From an uncultured Bacteroidales bacterium (lineage in GTDB: Bacteria; Bacteroidota; Bacteroidia; Bacteroidales; F082), in the NCBI GenBank assembly GCA_947303085.1, contig CAMYXP010000001.1, forward strand, positions 496,001 to 560,000: 64,000 bases of DNA, in the 5' to 3' direction. The notes beneath the pieces were generated by a model. It made no database searches and was not told where the DNA came from. It worked only from the letters and a program-made list of their open reading frames with translations. Positions 26,971 to 36,561 of the stretch are shown here, piece by piece; position 1 is the stretch's first letter, and each line of letters starts with the position of its first letter. Both the position numbers and the translations under genes were made by a program.

Positions 26971-27023
26971 CTTTCAACTTTATACTTTAAAACTACTCTT
27001 AACTCTACACTCTTAACTCTACA
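26971..27023. repeat. Intergenic seven-base repeat array (locus B)
   Basis: CTTTCAA, CTTTATA, CTTTAAA, a short ACTA interruption, then CTCTTAA, CTCTACA, CTCTTAA, CTCTACA. Same architecture as locus C at 45706; it fills the gap between the pyrF start and the prfA stop. Confidence 0.8.
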
Positions 27024-28106
27024 CTATTCTTCAAGTCCTTCCTTGAGACGTTCAGCGTTTTCAGCCATTTGCAGGTTCTCAATGAACGCTGTGAGGTCGC
27101 CATCCATCACCGATGTTAAATTATACACCGTGAATCCGATGCGGTGGTCGGTGACGCGGCCTTGCGGATAGTTGTAGGTGCGGATCTTCGCTGAGCGGTC
27201 GCCTGTCGACACCATGGTCTTACGTTTCGAGCAGACTTCCTCCATGTATTTATTGTATTCCGCTTCGTAGATACGAGTACGCAGGATCTTCAACGCCTTC
27301 GCCATGTTCTTGGCCTGCGAGCGTTCGTCGATGCAGCTCACCACCACGCCTGTAGGGATGTGGGTGAGACGCACGGCGCTGTACGTAGTGTTGACGCACT
27401 GTCCGCCAGGTCCCGATGCGGCGCAGTAAACCTCTTTCTTGATATCTTTGTCGAGAAGCTCAACGTCGAATTCCTCAGCTTCAGGGAGAACAACGACAGA
27501 TGCTGCCGATGTGTGGATACGTCCCTGTGTCTCGGTCTTCGGCACGCGCTGCACACGGTGCACTCCTGATTCGAACTTCAGTATACCGTAGGCGCCGTCG
27601 CCGATGACGTTGAAAACTATTTCTTTAAAGCCGCCTGCTGTGCCTTCGTTGGCATCGACGGTCTCGACTTTCCAGTTTTTCGCTTCACAGAATTTGATAT
27701 ACATTCTGTAGAGGTCGCCAGCGAAGATAGCTGCCTCGTCGCCGCCTGTGCCTGCACGGATCTCCATCACGGCGTTCTTGCCGTCTGTCGGATCTTTAGG
27801 GATGAGCATCAAACGGATGTCCTCTTCGAGTTTGCCCACTTTTTCAGTGGCGTCGTCGAGTTCCTCCTGTGCCATCTGGCGCATGTCCTCGTCCTTCTCA
27901 GTCTTCAGCAATTCCTTGGCTTCGCTGATGTTTGCGAGATATGTCTTGTATTGGTTGAAAGCGTCGATAACAGGCTCAAGGTCTTTGTAGTCCTTGTTCA
28001 CCTTGACGTAACGCTTCATGTCGTTCATCAATTCCGGGTCGTTGAGTTGCTCTCGTAATGCTTCCCAACGCTCTTTAATCGCTTCTAATTTGTCAATTAT
28101 TTCCAT
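27024..28106 (-). CDS. prfA: Peptide chain release factor 1
   Basis: 360 residues. The peptidyl-hydrolysis GGQ is in [10 protein letters not shown] (about 229-238), and GRIHTSAAS and [10 protein letters not shown] mark domain 2 of class I release factors; the HTS form is typical of RF1 rather than RF2. RF1 reads UAA and UAG stops. The GGQ is flanked by a Cys (GGQC) where many homologues have Ser, Asn or His. It overlaps the purM stop by one base (TAATG), so it is translationally coupled to purM. Confidence 0.96.
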   Translation of the reverse strand: MEIIDKLEAIKERWEALREQLNDPELMNDMKRYVKVNKDYKDLEPVIDAFNQYKTYLANISEAKELLKTEKDEDMRQMAQEELDDATEKVGKLEEDIRLMLIPKDPTDGKNAVMEIRAGTGGDEAAIFAGDLYRMYIKFCEAKNWKVETVDANEGTAGGFKEIVFNVIGDGAYGILKFESGVHRVQRVPKTETQGRIHTSAASVVVLPEAEEFDVELLDKDIKKEVYCAASGPGGQCVNTTYSAVRLTHIPTGVVVSCIDERSQAKNMAKALKILRTRIYEAEYNKYMEEVCSKRKTMVSTGDRSAKIRTYNYPQGRVTDHRIGFTVYNLTSVMDGDLTAFIENLQMAENAERLKEGLEE

Positions 28107-29272
28107 TAGTATTCAAAAACTCCGTATTTACTCTTGATTGTGAGTTGTTTTCTATCGGATGCCTCAACGTGTCCGATGATTTGTGCATTGATATTGAATG
28201 AGTTAGCAATCTTGATCATCTCTTCAGCCGATTTCTCATCGGTATAGATCTCAAGACGCGAACCCATGTTAAACACCTTGTACATCTCTTGCCAGTCGGT
28301 GCCAGACGACTCCTGAATCATCTCGAACAATGGTGGCAATTCAATCATATTATCTTTAATAATATGTAGCTTGTCGATGAAATGTGTCACTTTTGTCTGT
28401 GCGCCGCCGCTGCAGTGGATGATACCGTTGATGTGACCTCTGAGGTTTGCCAAAATCGGCACCATCATTGGAAGATAGGTACGGGTAGGGGCGAGGATGA
28501 GCTTGCCAACGTCGACGCCTGGAACCTTTGTCGGCTCTGTAAGTGTATGATTTCCAGAGTAAACTAAATCTTCAGGAATCGAATGGTCGTAGCTCTCGGT
28601 GTATTTCTCAGCCAGATAATGTCCCAACACGTCGTGGCGTGCAGAAGTGAGGCCGTTTGAACCCATGCCGCCGTTGTAACGGTCTTCGTAGGTTGCCTGT
28701 CCGTATGACGCGAATCCCACTATGACATCGCCTGGTTTGATATGATTTTCAATGACTTCCGAGCGTTTCATACGTGTCGTGACGGTGCTGTCGACGATGA
28801 TGGTTCTCACCAGATCGCCAACGTCAGCGGTCTCGCCGCCTGTGAGATAGATTCCTACTCCCAAAGAACGCAGTTCCGCTAAAAACTCCTCAGTTCCATT
28901 GATAACAGCGGAAATAACCTCGCCAGGAATCAAATTCTTATTTCTTCCGATGGTGGAGGAGAGGAGCATCTTGTCGGTGGCGCCCACGCACATCAGGTCG
29001 TCGGTGTTCATCACCACGGCGTCCTGCGCGATGCCAGCCCACACTGACAAATCGCCCGTTTCTTTCCAATAAAGATATGCTAACGACGACTTGGTGCCTG
29101 CGCCGTCGGCGTGCATGATGTTGCAATAATCGTCATCGCCACCCAAAATATCAGGTATGATCTTGCAAAAAGCGTTAGGATACAAGCCTTTGTCAAGATT
29201 CTTGATGGCGTTGTGTATGTCTTCTTTCTCTGCGGAAACGCCGCGGAGCTGATAACGTTTTTCTACTGGCAT
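28106..29272 (-). CDS. purM: Phosphoribosylformylglycinamidine cyclo-ligase (AIR synthase), Bacteroidota type
   Basis: 388 residues, longer than the 345 of E. coli PurM. AIR-synthase features are ADGAGTKSSLAY (about 54-65), DAVVMNTDDLMCVGA (about 83-97) and TGGETADVGD (about 144-153), which bind ATP and substrate. The enzyme closes FGAM to AIR in purine synthesis. The N-terminal 35 residues, including KEDIHNAIK, are a variant seen in the Bacteroidota form. The gene is one base after the OmpA-family gene (stop at 29274), so it may be transcribed from that gene's promoter. Confidence 0.93.
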   Translation of the reverse strand: MPVEKRYQLRGVSAEKEDIHNAIKNLDKGLYPNAFCKIIPDILGGDDDYCNIMHADGAGTKSSLAYLYWKETGDLSVWAGIAQDAVVMNTDDLMCVGATDKMLLSSTIGRNKNLIPGEVISAVINGTEEFLAELRSLGVGIYLTGGETADVGDLVRTIIVDSTVTTRMKRSEVIENHIKPGDVIVGFASYGQATYEDRYNGGMGSNGLTSARHDVLGHYLAEKYTESYDHSIPEDLVYSGNHTLTEPTKVPGVDVGKLILAPTRTYLPMMVPILANLRGHINGIIHCSGGAQTKVTHFIDKLHIIKDNMIELPPLFEMIQESSGTDWQEMYKVFNMGSRLEIYTDEKSAEEMIKIANSFNINAQIIGHVEASDRKQLTIKSKYGVFEY

Positions 29273-29273
29273 T

Positions 29274-31733
29274 TTATTTAAAAATCAATTTATGTTCGTC
29301 GGTGTCAAATTCAAAATTACCGAATTGTTTCAAAGTCTTCTGACCCATCATCCAATCAACTTTCTGGCTGTTCATCACAGTTACTTCAACATTTTCGACT
29401 GTGCGGTCGGCGATGCGTATCTCTTTGATAATGAATGTGGCGTTGTTCTTTACCGAGCCTGCGCTGATGATCTTCTCAACGTTGTCGCCCACAAAATCGT
29501 TCTTGTTGATAATACCTTTATTAAGAAGATCCATCACCTTTTTCTGCGAAATGGTGAAGTCGGCGTCTCTGTCGTAGGTTATAAACTCGGTGTAAGCGTT
29601 GATGTACGACTTGAAGTTGAAGTTGCCCGCCTTATCCTGACTGAACGGCACTGTGTTGTCTTCAGGATTCAGCTTGATGCTCGCCATCTGGTCGTCATCG
29701 ATGCCTTCACGTGTGATGAAGTCTTTGCTCAAAACTCTGAACTCCGTTCTACGGTTAAGCTGGTTGGCATATTCTTTCAACTCTTCCGAAGGCAATGTCT
29801 TGATGTAATCTTCGGTTAGTTTAGTACCGTTTTTAAATGTATAACCTTTGTAAACGAAGTCCTTGCGCAATGTTCTCGGAACCCGTTCGCCATAACCTTT
29901 CGCGGTAAGTCTGGCTGGGTCTATGCCTCTGAGAACCAAGTAGTCGCACACCGATTGGGCACGTTTTTGCGACAAGATGTCGTTTCGGGCGTCGCTGTCA
30001 CGATAGTCGGTGTGTGAGCCAAGCTCGATGGTGATGTTCGGGTTGACCTGCAAAATCTCGATAAGACCTTGCAACGAGTCTTCAAACTGCGGCAACAAAT
30101 CCCATTTTCCGAGTTCATATTGAATCTCTGGAAGAACCACCGAACCGCTTGGAATCATCTCAATTTCATAACCTGGATTGAAATCCTTGCTGAATTCGAT
30201 GTTCACTGTGTTGATGGTGTCGGTCATCGAGAAATAATTGTCTTTGTTGATTGTCACGACATAGATATTTCCCACGTTGATGGTGCCTTCGTTAAACTGG
30301 AACACGCCTTTGTCGCTCGACAAGGTGCTGGCTTTGGTGCCGTCGGTTCCGATGATGCTCACATTGGCTCCGCCAACATACTGAAGACTGTTCTTATCTT
30401 TGATAGTTCCGTTGATAGTCAACACGATAGGTGGCTCGATGAAGTAATAGATATCGTCGTCCAAACCGTTGCGGCTGTCTCTGTTCGATGCGAAGAAACC
30501 GCGTTCCTCGGTAGGGTGGAAGATGATGCCGAAGTCGTTGCCCGTTGAGTTGATAGGGTATTTCAAGTTAGCTGGTTCCGACCACACCCCTGTCGAGTCG
30601 ACTGTTGTCACGAAGATGTCGAGACCGCCCATTCCGCCATGACCGTTTGAAGCGAAATATAGTGTGGTGTCGTTGCGCAGGAACGGGAACAGCTCATCGC
30701 CCGGGCTGTTTACCACTTCGCCGAGGTTAAACGGACGTGCGAACTTGCCGTCTTCGCCTTTTATCGTCATCCAGATGTCTTTGCCACCGAAGCCGCCTTT
30801 GCGGTCTGCCGCGAAATACATGATGCTCTCGTCGGCATTCAAGGTCGGGTGACCCACTATGTCGAGCGAGTCGACACCTGCGATCTCAACAACTGTTGCC
30901 TCGCTGAACGACGAGCCGGTACGTTTCGACTTCATAATCTGGCAGCCCGACTTACGTTTTTTGTCGTTAGGACAACGAGTGAAATACACGTCGGAGAACG
31001 ATTTTGTGAAGTATGGTGTGCCTTCGCTGCCTTCGCTGTTGATGCCGCCTTCCTCATCGACTAGCTCAGGTTTGTCCCACTTGCCGTTTTTATCTTTTCT
31101 TGAATAATAGAAATCAGGGAAATGCTGGCCTGTTATGCCGTCTTTCTCTTTCTTTATGCCGCCTTCGCGTGTTGATGTGAAGATGACATCGTTGAAACTG
31201 TTCGACATCCAAGCCACGCCGAAGTCCGATGACTTCGAGTTGAGCGTTTTCTCGCGTGTTACCTCATATTTCGAAGGGTTTTCGAGCCATTCCTTAATAT
31301 GCGCTATGTCGTCGGCACCGCGCTGTCCGCGTGGGTCGTCAGGCACTGCCTCCGAGTAGAGGTTGTAATAAACCAACGCCTCGTCGTATTTCTCGATCCG
31401 TTTTAGTGATTCAGCGTAGTGAAGGTAAACGATTGGGTTGGTTTTTGGCAATTCGCTCTTGCAAACTCTCTTGTATTGTACTGTCGCCAGTTTCGGGGCA
31501 TCTGTAAGATAATAACACTCACCGAGTTGGAACGTGACACGGTCACGTTCGTCCTTGTACTTTTTGTTTTTCATCTTCTTGAATGCCTTCTTGTAACGCT
31601 CGATGGCGAGGGTGTACTGTCCTCTCTCGAATGCGATGTCGGCATTCTTGGCGGGGTTACGACGTTGAGCCTCAAGCGGTAGCGCAGCCCCGAATAACAA
31701 GACCAAAAGTATTAAAAATATTTTTTTCGACAT
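29274..31733 (-). CDS. OmpA-family envelope protein: TPR, PD40 propeller, OmpA and degenerate retropepsin-like domain
   Basis: 819 residues. In order: signal peptide (1-22, no lipobox Cys); TPR-like helices (about 28-140); PD40 beta-propeller repeats (about 165-420, with FASNGHGGMGGLDIF); a carboxypeptidase-regulatory-like domain (about 445-520); an OmpA peptidoglycan-binding domain (about 545-675, with GSHTDYRDSDARN and NRRTEFRVL). The first four domains resemble PorE of the type IX secretion system, but PorE is a lipoprotein. Residues about 700-819 align by eye to a retropepsin: FTIS, KGIINKNDFVG, IRIADRTVENVEV and MGQKTLKQFG. The active-site DTG is replaced by DRD (721-723), so protease activity is unlikely. 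The protein probably ties the outer membrane to peptidoglycan. Confidence 0.88.
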   Translation of the reverse strand: MSKKIFLILLVLLFGAALPLEAQRRNPAKNADIAFERGQYTLAIERYKKAFKKMKNKKYKDERDRVTFQLGECYYLTDAPKLATVQYKRVCKSELPKTNPIVYLHYAESLKRIEKYDEALVYYNLYSEAVPDDPRGQRGADDIAHIKEWLENPSKYEVTREKTLNSKSSDFGVAWMSNSFNDVIFTSTREGGIKKEKDGITGQHFPDFYYSRKDKNGKWDKPELVDEEGGINSEGSEGTPYFTKSFSDVYFTRCPNDKKRKSGCQIMKSKRTGSSFSEATVVEIAGVDSLDIVGHPTLNADESIMYFAADRKGGFGGKDIWMTIKGEDGKFARPFNLGEVVNSPGDELFPFLRNDTTLYFASNGHGGMGGLDIFVTTVDSTGVWSEPANLKYPINSTGNDFGIIFHPTEERGFFASNRDSRNGLDDDIYYFIEPPIVLTINGTIKDKNSLQYVGGANVSIIGTDGTKASTLSSDKGVFQFNEGTINVGNIYVVTINKDNYFSMTDTINTVNIEFSKDFNPGYEIEMIPSGSVVLPEIQYELGKWDLLPQFEDSLQGLIEILQVNPNITIELGSHTDYRDSDARNDILSQKRAQSVCDYLVLRGIDPARLTAKGYGERVPRTLRKDFVYKGYTFKNGTKLTEDYIKTLPSEELKEYANQLNRRTEFRVLSKDFITREGIDDDQMASIKLNPEDNTVPFSQDKAGNFNFKSYINAYTEFITYDRDADFTISQKKVMDLLNKGIINKNDFVGDNVEKIISAGSVKNNATFIIKEIRIADRTVENVEVTVMNSQKVDWMMGQKTLKQFGNFEFDTDEHKLIFK

Positions 31734-31747
31734 AAAATAGCTATTTA

Positions 31748-31773
31748 AGATATAACGATTAAATCGTATATCT
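31748..31773. other. Inverted repeat between the BspA-like and OmpA genes
   Basis: AGATATAACGAT / ATCGTATATCT, eleven base pairs with one bulged A and a TAA/TA loop. No T-tract on either strand, so it is not a clear terminator; it could be an operator or a processing site. Confidence 0.4.
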
Positions 31774-31795
31774 ATTATGTGAAACTTAAAAGAAG

Positions 31796-34700
31796 TTATT
31801 CAATGACTATCTTTCTGAAAGCCTTGCCTTCCGCAGTTGTCACTTGAATGAGATATACACCTGAATTGTTGAAGCAATCAAGTGTTGTTTGCTCATTAAA
31901 TATCGTCTCAAAAATCTTGGCACCCAATGTGTTGAACACCTCAACCTTTGAGTTGTATGCATTGGTTGTCAAAATCACGTTATCACCACTGTGAGCCGGG
32001 TTAGGATACATTCCGACGCTGATGCTGTTGTCGTCGACATTCAAGATGCTGTTGTATTCAATCTCAAATGCTTCTGATGTCGAGCCAAGAACCTCGTTCT
32101 GGTTGAAGCTGATGCCGTTGTCGGCTAGCTCAGAAATCACTTGGCCTAACGCTGCGTCATAAAGCTTGAATGTTATCTCGTCGCCATCTTCACCATAGAT
32201 GGTGAGGAATGTGACGTATTTATCCAATTGTTCTATGTACATCGGATGTGCGCTACCTCTACATTCGTCGTTGCAGAACGCACCGATTTCAAGATTTTCG
32301 TTGTTGAAATCGCGTCTGTTGAGCTTGATTGTAGAGGTGAGACACATGTTGTTGGCAAACTGGTGTACATTCGGCTGCCAGTAGTTGTCTCTTGTTGTGC
32401 GGTTAGCCATGACTTCGCCCTTGCCAGGATTCTGGTAGATGAGGGTTTTGGTATTGTTGCTGGTGTTGAGGAGCTGGTAGCCTTCGCCAGGAAACATGGT
32501 CTTGAGTGAGCCTATCCAACCGATGCCCTCGTTGTATTCAGCGTATGTTTCAAGTGATCTCACGCAATCGCCTTCAACAGCTGTGTAGCCTGCCAAAGCG
32601 ACGTCAACATCAAGGCTGTCGGTCATAGGATAACCAATCCAGTTCCAGTCAGGGATGATTGTAATCGGGTGATTCTCAGGGATTGCGATGTCGCCGTGTA
32701 CGCCGAGAACGTAGTCTTCAACCATCTCAATCTGATACATCTGCTCGTTGACAACACTTGTCAGTGTGCCGTTCCACTCGCCGCCAACGAACTCAATATA
32801 TTCGGTCTTCGACTTGATCAATGTCGCCTTGTCGACAAGGTTGTCTTTAATCATCTGCAAGCCGTCGATATTGCTCATCTCGATGTATGTTGAATACCAG
32901 TTCCATCCTGTTGAGAGTGGAGTGTGCTGGCCTAATTCGAAATAAGCTGTGATCACCAGTGATTCTGTCGCTGTGAATGAGTAGACAGGTGTTGTCGCAA
33001 GCACGTTTCCTGCTTCCGACCAGTCGACGAACACGTAGTTGCCGAATCCTGCTGCTGTCAATGTCACTGTGCTGCCAAGTGGATATATGCCTGCGCCGGT
33101 CACTTCACCGCTGCCTTCAGGATCGATGACGATGGTGATGTCGATAGCCGGAACGAAGTTAATCACGTATGGGTTGTTGACCGAGCCGATGACAGCGTTT
33201 GGAGTCAATGTTATGTTTTGCTCAGAGATGTAATTTGATTCGTTGCCTGTTGAATGGTCGTAGAGTCGGAATGTTATCTCATCGCCCGATGTTCCGTAAA
33301 CCATCATGAATGCGATGTATCTGTCGACTGATTCAACATATTCTGCAATCTGGCTGCCTCTTACCACATCGCCGCAGAACGCTCCGAGTTCAAGGTACGG
33401 GCTGCGTTGCTCTGTGCCGTTAATCTCGATGACACAAGTCATCTCCATGCTGTTGAGATATGCGACAGGGTTGGAGTTCCAGTGGTTACCCAGCACGAAG
33501 TTGGCTGTCAAAACACGGTTTTCAGTCACTTCAAACGAGAATGAAGCGTTTGTCGAGATGATAACTCCGTTTTCTGTCCAGTTGTAGAACGAATAGCCTT
33601 CTGCAGCCACCGCGTTCATGTTGGCAATGTCGCCATAGCTGTAAGGTCCGCCGCCCATGGTGATACCACCCGCGACAGGATCAGCCACGGCTGTGATGAA
33701 CAAGTCGGTGATGAAGTTCAAAACATGAGGATTTGATGTCGAACCCACGATTAAATCTTGGATGAATGTCAGAGTTGTAAGACATTCAAGGTCAACGACT
33801 TGGCCTGTGCTGTGATCGTAGAGCTGGAATGTTATCTCGTCGTCATTGTTGCCGTAGATTGTCATGTAGATGATGTATCTGTTGATGGCGCTTACAAGAT
33901 GTGCTTTCGCGCTGCCTCTCACCACGTCGCCGCAGAATGCGCCTACTTCAAAGTTATCGCTGAACTGCTCCTCACCGTCAATCTGGATGACGCCGGTGAG
34001 CATCATGGTGTTGTTGTATGGAGTGATGTTCGGAGTCCAGTGATAGTTGTCGACATTGAAGTTGGCCACGAAATGTCTGTTGCCGTCGATGACGAAGCTG
34101 AATGTAGGATCTGTCGACACCACCACGCCTGCTTCTGTCCAGTTGACGAAGGTGGCATGGAGGTTGGCCTGTGCTGTCATCGTCACGCTGTCGCCGCAGA
34201 GATATGTGCCTTGTCCGGTCAGTATGCCCGCGTCGGCGATATTGGCGGTGGCGGTAACCTCATAGCTGTTGAGTGTGAAGTTAGCGACGAGGTCTCTGTC
34301 GCCAGTGACAGTGAAGCTGTATGTCGCGTTGGTGCTAACTGTCTGGTTGTTTTCCTGCCATGTTCTGAATGTGTAGTGCTGTGTGTTGGTAGCCACAAGC
34401 GTCGCTGTGGTGTTGTAGCCGTAAACGCCTGCTCCTGTGATGGTGCCTGCGCCAGGGATGTTCACCGTGGCATTGATGTTATGATAGTCTGGCTCGTAAT
34501 ATGCTAGGAGGTTTCTGTTCCTGTCAGCCTGGAACACGTAGATGGAGTCTGTTGAGACGATGTTGCCGTATTCTTTCCAGCCAATGAAGTTATAATGCTC
34601 GTTTGTGGTGGCTGAAACAGTAACTGTATCGTTGTAAACATAAACACCGTCGCCTGATGTTGCTCCGGCCAAGGTGTCGTTGACAGTGGTGTGGATGTTA

Positions 34701-36394
34701 TACGAGAGAGGGGAGAAATGTGCCACAAGGTCTCTGTCGTAAGGCACTGTGAACCTGTAGATTGTGTTTGTCGAGACGATACTGTCGTTCTCTGTCCAGT
34801 AGAAGAACTCGTAGTGTTCGTAAGGATAAGCCATCAGACGTGCCACGGCACTGTATTCGTAGATGCCGCCGCCGGTCACTCTACCGTATGCCGACGGGTC
34901 GGCTGTAGCGGTGATGAGGTGGTCGCGATGTCTGAAGTTTGCTGTGATGTATCTGTCTTCAACTGCTTTGAATGAGTAGATTGAGTCTGTCGAGATAATA
35001 TTGTCGTTTTCTGTCCAGCTCACAAACACATAGTGATTTCTTGGGATTGCCACGAGTGACACTGTCTCGTCAGTTGTGAAATAACCGTCGCCGAGGATAT
35101 AACCGCAGTCGAATGGCACCACGTCTGTAGTGATGAGGATGTCAGGGTCGCAAGTCACGTTGAACTGGTTGTATGGTGTCGCTGCCATATAAGCGTCAAC
35201 AGCTGAGCAAGGTACGCAGATGACAAGGTTGGCGAGGATGCCGTCGAAGCAGTCGTTGTTGCCTGCTGTAGGAGGGTTCATGGCGTAGATTCTGACAGTG
35301 TCGAGACGGATACAGTCTTTGAACGCCTCTTCGCCTATGCTTGTTGTATTGCTTTGCATCACAACATCAAGAAGTTTGGCGCAACCCATGAAAACTCTGT
35401 CACCGATAGCGGTGTATGACTTTGGAAATACGATGTGACGGATCTCGCCGCAGTTTTGGAACGCTGCATTTCCAAGATGTGTCAGGTTGTTTGAGAATGT
35501 GAGGTTAGTCAGGTTTGTACAATCTTTAAATGCATAGTCCTCAATGTTGCTGATGGCTGTGTTCGACAGGTTGACATTCATTAGGCTTGTGCAGCCGTTG
35601 AATGCGTAGTAGCTGATCTTGGTCATAGCGTCCGGAAAGTTGATGAGCGCGAGGCTTGAGCATCCGCGGAACACGTGAGCCTTGATTTCTGTCAAAGTGC
35701 TTGGCAATGTGACTTGGTTGAGGCTTGTGCAGTTTTGGAAAATGTTATTATCGAGATATGTGATACCTTCTGGGATTTCGATTGTTGTAAGGCTTGAGCA
35801 GCCCTTGAAAGCGCTGTAACCTATCGACACGACTGATGTCGGGATGGTGAATCCTGTTGATGTCAGCGAGGCGCAGCCTTCGAATGCCGACCATGAAATG
35901 CTGACGAGGGTGTTTGTAACATATACTGTCTCCAAACTTGAACATCCTTTGAAGAATGCCTCAGGAATTGATGTTATATGCTCCGGAATAGTGAAGCTTT
36001 CGAGACTTATACAGTTCTCGAACACGTGTGTTCCGAATGCTATTGTGACGTCTGGTAATGTGGCCAGCTCAAGGTCGGCGCAGTTTCTGAACGCACTGTT
36101 ACCGATATTTGTGACGCTTGTAGGGATTGTGACGATGGTAAGACCTGCGCAGTTTTCAAAAGCGCTGTCGTCGATACCGGTGACAGTGTAAGTGGTTCCT
36201 AAGTTTGTTACTGTCGTAGGAATGTTTACCACATTGGTATATCCGCCAGGTGTGTTAGCGGTAACCTCTACTGTCGACGAGGTTAAAATGTTATAATATA
36301 TTGTCACGCCATCAGCGTTGACTGCTGAGAAGTCGTAAGCAAAGGCGTTAAACATTAAAAAAATAAAAACCCAGAGTATCGATAATCTTTTCAT
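31796..36394 (-). CDS. Giant BspA-type LRR surface protein with InlB-like repeats and T9SS sorting domain
   Basis: 1532 residues. Signal peptide (1-19); BspA-type LRR_5 repeats (about 50-400; FxGCSSLTTIEIPEGI pattern); seven copies of a roughly 70-residue Listeria-Bacteroides/InlB-like repeat (GxGxYxYxxxxxxxA...WTEN...STxxxYSFxVxxDRxLxANF). Interleaved are three modules of about 105 residues with the core GAFCxDxxRGSA and DEITFxLYDHSTG. A WNWYSTYIE ... WNWIGYP block follows, and the end is a type A sorting domain (MYPNPAHSGDN ... FRKIVIE). It should be exported by the type IX system and displayed on the cell surface. BspA relatives bind host proteins; a host-binding or adhesion role here is inference. 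It has its own promoter. Confidence 0.92.
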   Translation of the reverse strand: MKRLSILWVFIFLMFNAFAYDFSAVNADGVTIYYNILTSSTVEVTANTPGGYTNVVNIPTTVTNLGTTYTVTGIDDSAFENCAGLTIVTIPTSVTNIGNSAFRNCADLELATLPDVTIAFGTHVFENCISLESFTIPEHITSIPEAFFKGCSSLETVYVTNTLVSISWSAFEGCASLTSTGFTIPTSVVSIGYSAFKGCSSLTTIEIPEGITYLDNNIFQNCTSLNQVTLPSTLTEIKAHVFRGCSSLALINFPDAMTKISYYAFNGCTSLMNVNLSNTAISNIEDYAFKDCTNLTNLTFSNNLTHLGNAAFQNCGEIRHIVFPKSYTAIGDRVFMGCAKLLDVVMQSNTTSIGEEAFKDCIRLDTVRIYAMNPPTAGNNDCFDGILANLVICVPCSAVDAYMAATPYNQFNVTCDPDILITTDVVPFDCGYILGDGYFTTDETVSLVAIPRNHYVFVSWTENDNIISTDSIYSFKAVEDRYITANFRHRDHLITATADPSAYGRVTGGGIYEYSAVARLMAYPYEHYEFFYWTENDSIVSTNTIYRFTVPYDRDLVAHFSPLSYNIHTTVNDTLAGATSGDGVYVYNDTVTVSATTNEHYNFIGWKEYGNIVSTDSIYVFQADRNRNLLAYYEPDYHNINATVNIPGAGTITGAGVYGYNTTATLVATNTQHYTFRTWQENNQTVSTNATYSFTVTGDRDLVANFTLNSYEVTATANIADAGILTGQGTYLCGDSVTMTAQANLHATFVNWTEAGVVVSTDPTFSFVIDGNRHFVANFNVDNYHWTPNITPYNNTMMLTGVIQIDGEEQFSDNFEVGAFCGDVVRGSAKAHLVSAINRYIIYMTIYGNNDDEITFQLYDHSTGQVVDLECLTTLTFIQDLIVGSTSNPHVLNFITDLFITAVADPVAGGITMGGGPYSYGDIANMNAVAAEGYSFYNWTENGVIISTNASFSFEVTENRVLTANFVLGNHWNSNPVAYLNSMEMTCVIEINGTEQRSPYLELGAFCGDVVRGSQIAEYVESVDRYIAFMMVYGTSGDEITFRLYDHSTGNESNYISEQNITLTPNAVIGSVNNPYVINFVPAIDITIVIDPEGSGEVTGAGIYPLGSTVTLTAAGFGNYVFVDWSEAGNVLATTPVYSFTATESLVITAYFELGQHTPLSTGWNWYSTYIEMSNIDGLQMIKDNLVDKATLIKSKTEYIEFVGGEWNGTLTSVVNEQMYQIEMVEDYVLGVHGDIAIPENHPITIIPDWNWIGYPMTDSLDVDVALAGYTAVEGDCVRSLETYAEYNEGIGWIGSLKTMFPGEGYQLLNTSNNTKTLIYQNPGKGEVMANRTTRDNYWQPNVHQFANNMCLTSTIKLNRRDFNNENLEIGAFCNDECRGSAHPMYIEQLDKYVTFLTIYGEDGDEITFKLYDAALGQVISELADNGISFNQNEVLGSTSEAFEIEYNSILNVDDNSISVGMYPNPAHSGDNVILTTNAYNSKVEVFNTLGAKIFETIFNEQTTLDCFNNSGVYLIQVTTAEGKAFRKIVIE

Positions 36395-36440
36395 AAGTAA
36401 TTATTTTATGTCGTGTAAATATTCTAATGATTTTAGCAAA

Positions 36441-36448
36441 CAAAAATA
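36441..36448 (-). promoter_or_regulatory. -7 box for the BspA-like gene
   Basis: TATTTTTG on the minus strand, 46 bases above the ATG. TTG elements lie 17 and 22 bases further up, either side of the usual 19. Confidence 0.6.
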
Positions 36449-36508
36449 CAAATTTTTTGAATACACAACACAAATTTAATAAATTTTATTAATTTTTATA
36501 TATAAAAA

Positions 36509-36536
36509 TGTAGAGACGTCAAATGGCGTCTCTACA
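36509..36536. terminator. Ten-base hairpin after secDF (terminator or palindromic repeat)
   Basis: TGTAGAGACG, eight-base loop, CGTCTCTACA. On the minus strand it lies 26 bases after the secDF stop and is followed by a T-rich run (ATTTTTATATATA), so it can terminate secDF. Its GTAGAGACG arm also resembles dispersed palindromic repeats such as the murB one. Confidence 0.55.
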
Positions 36537-36561
36537 AATGTTGTTTTATCGCTAATCGATA

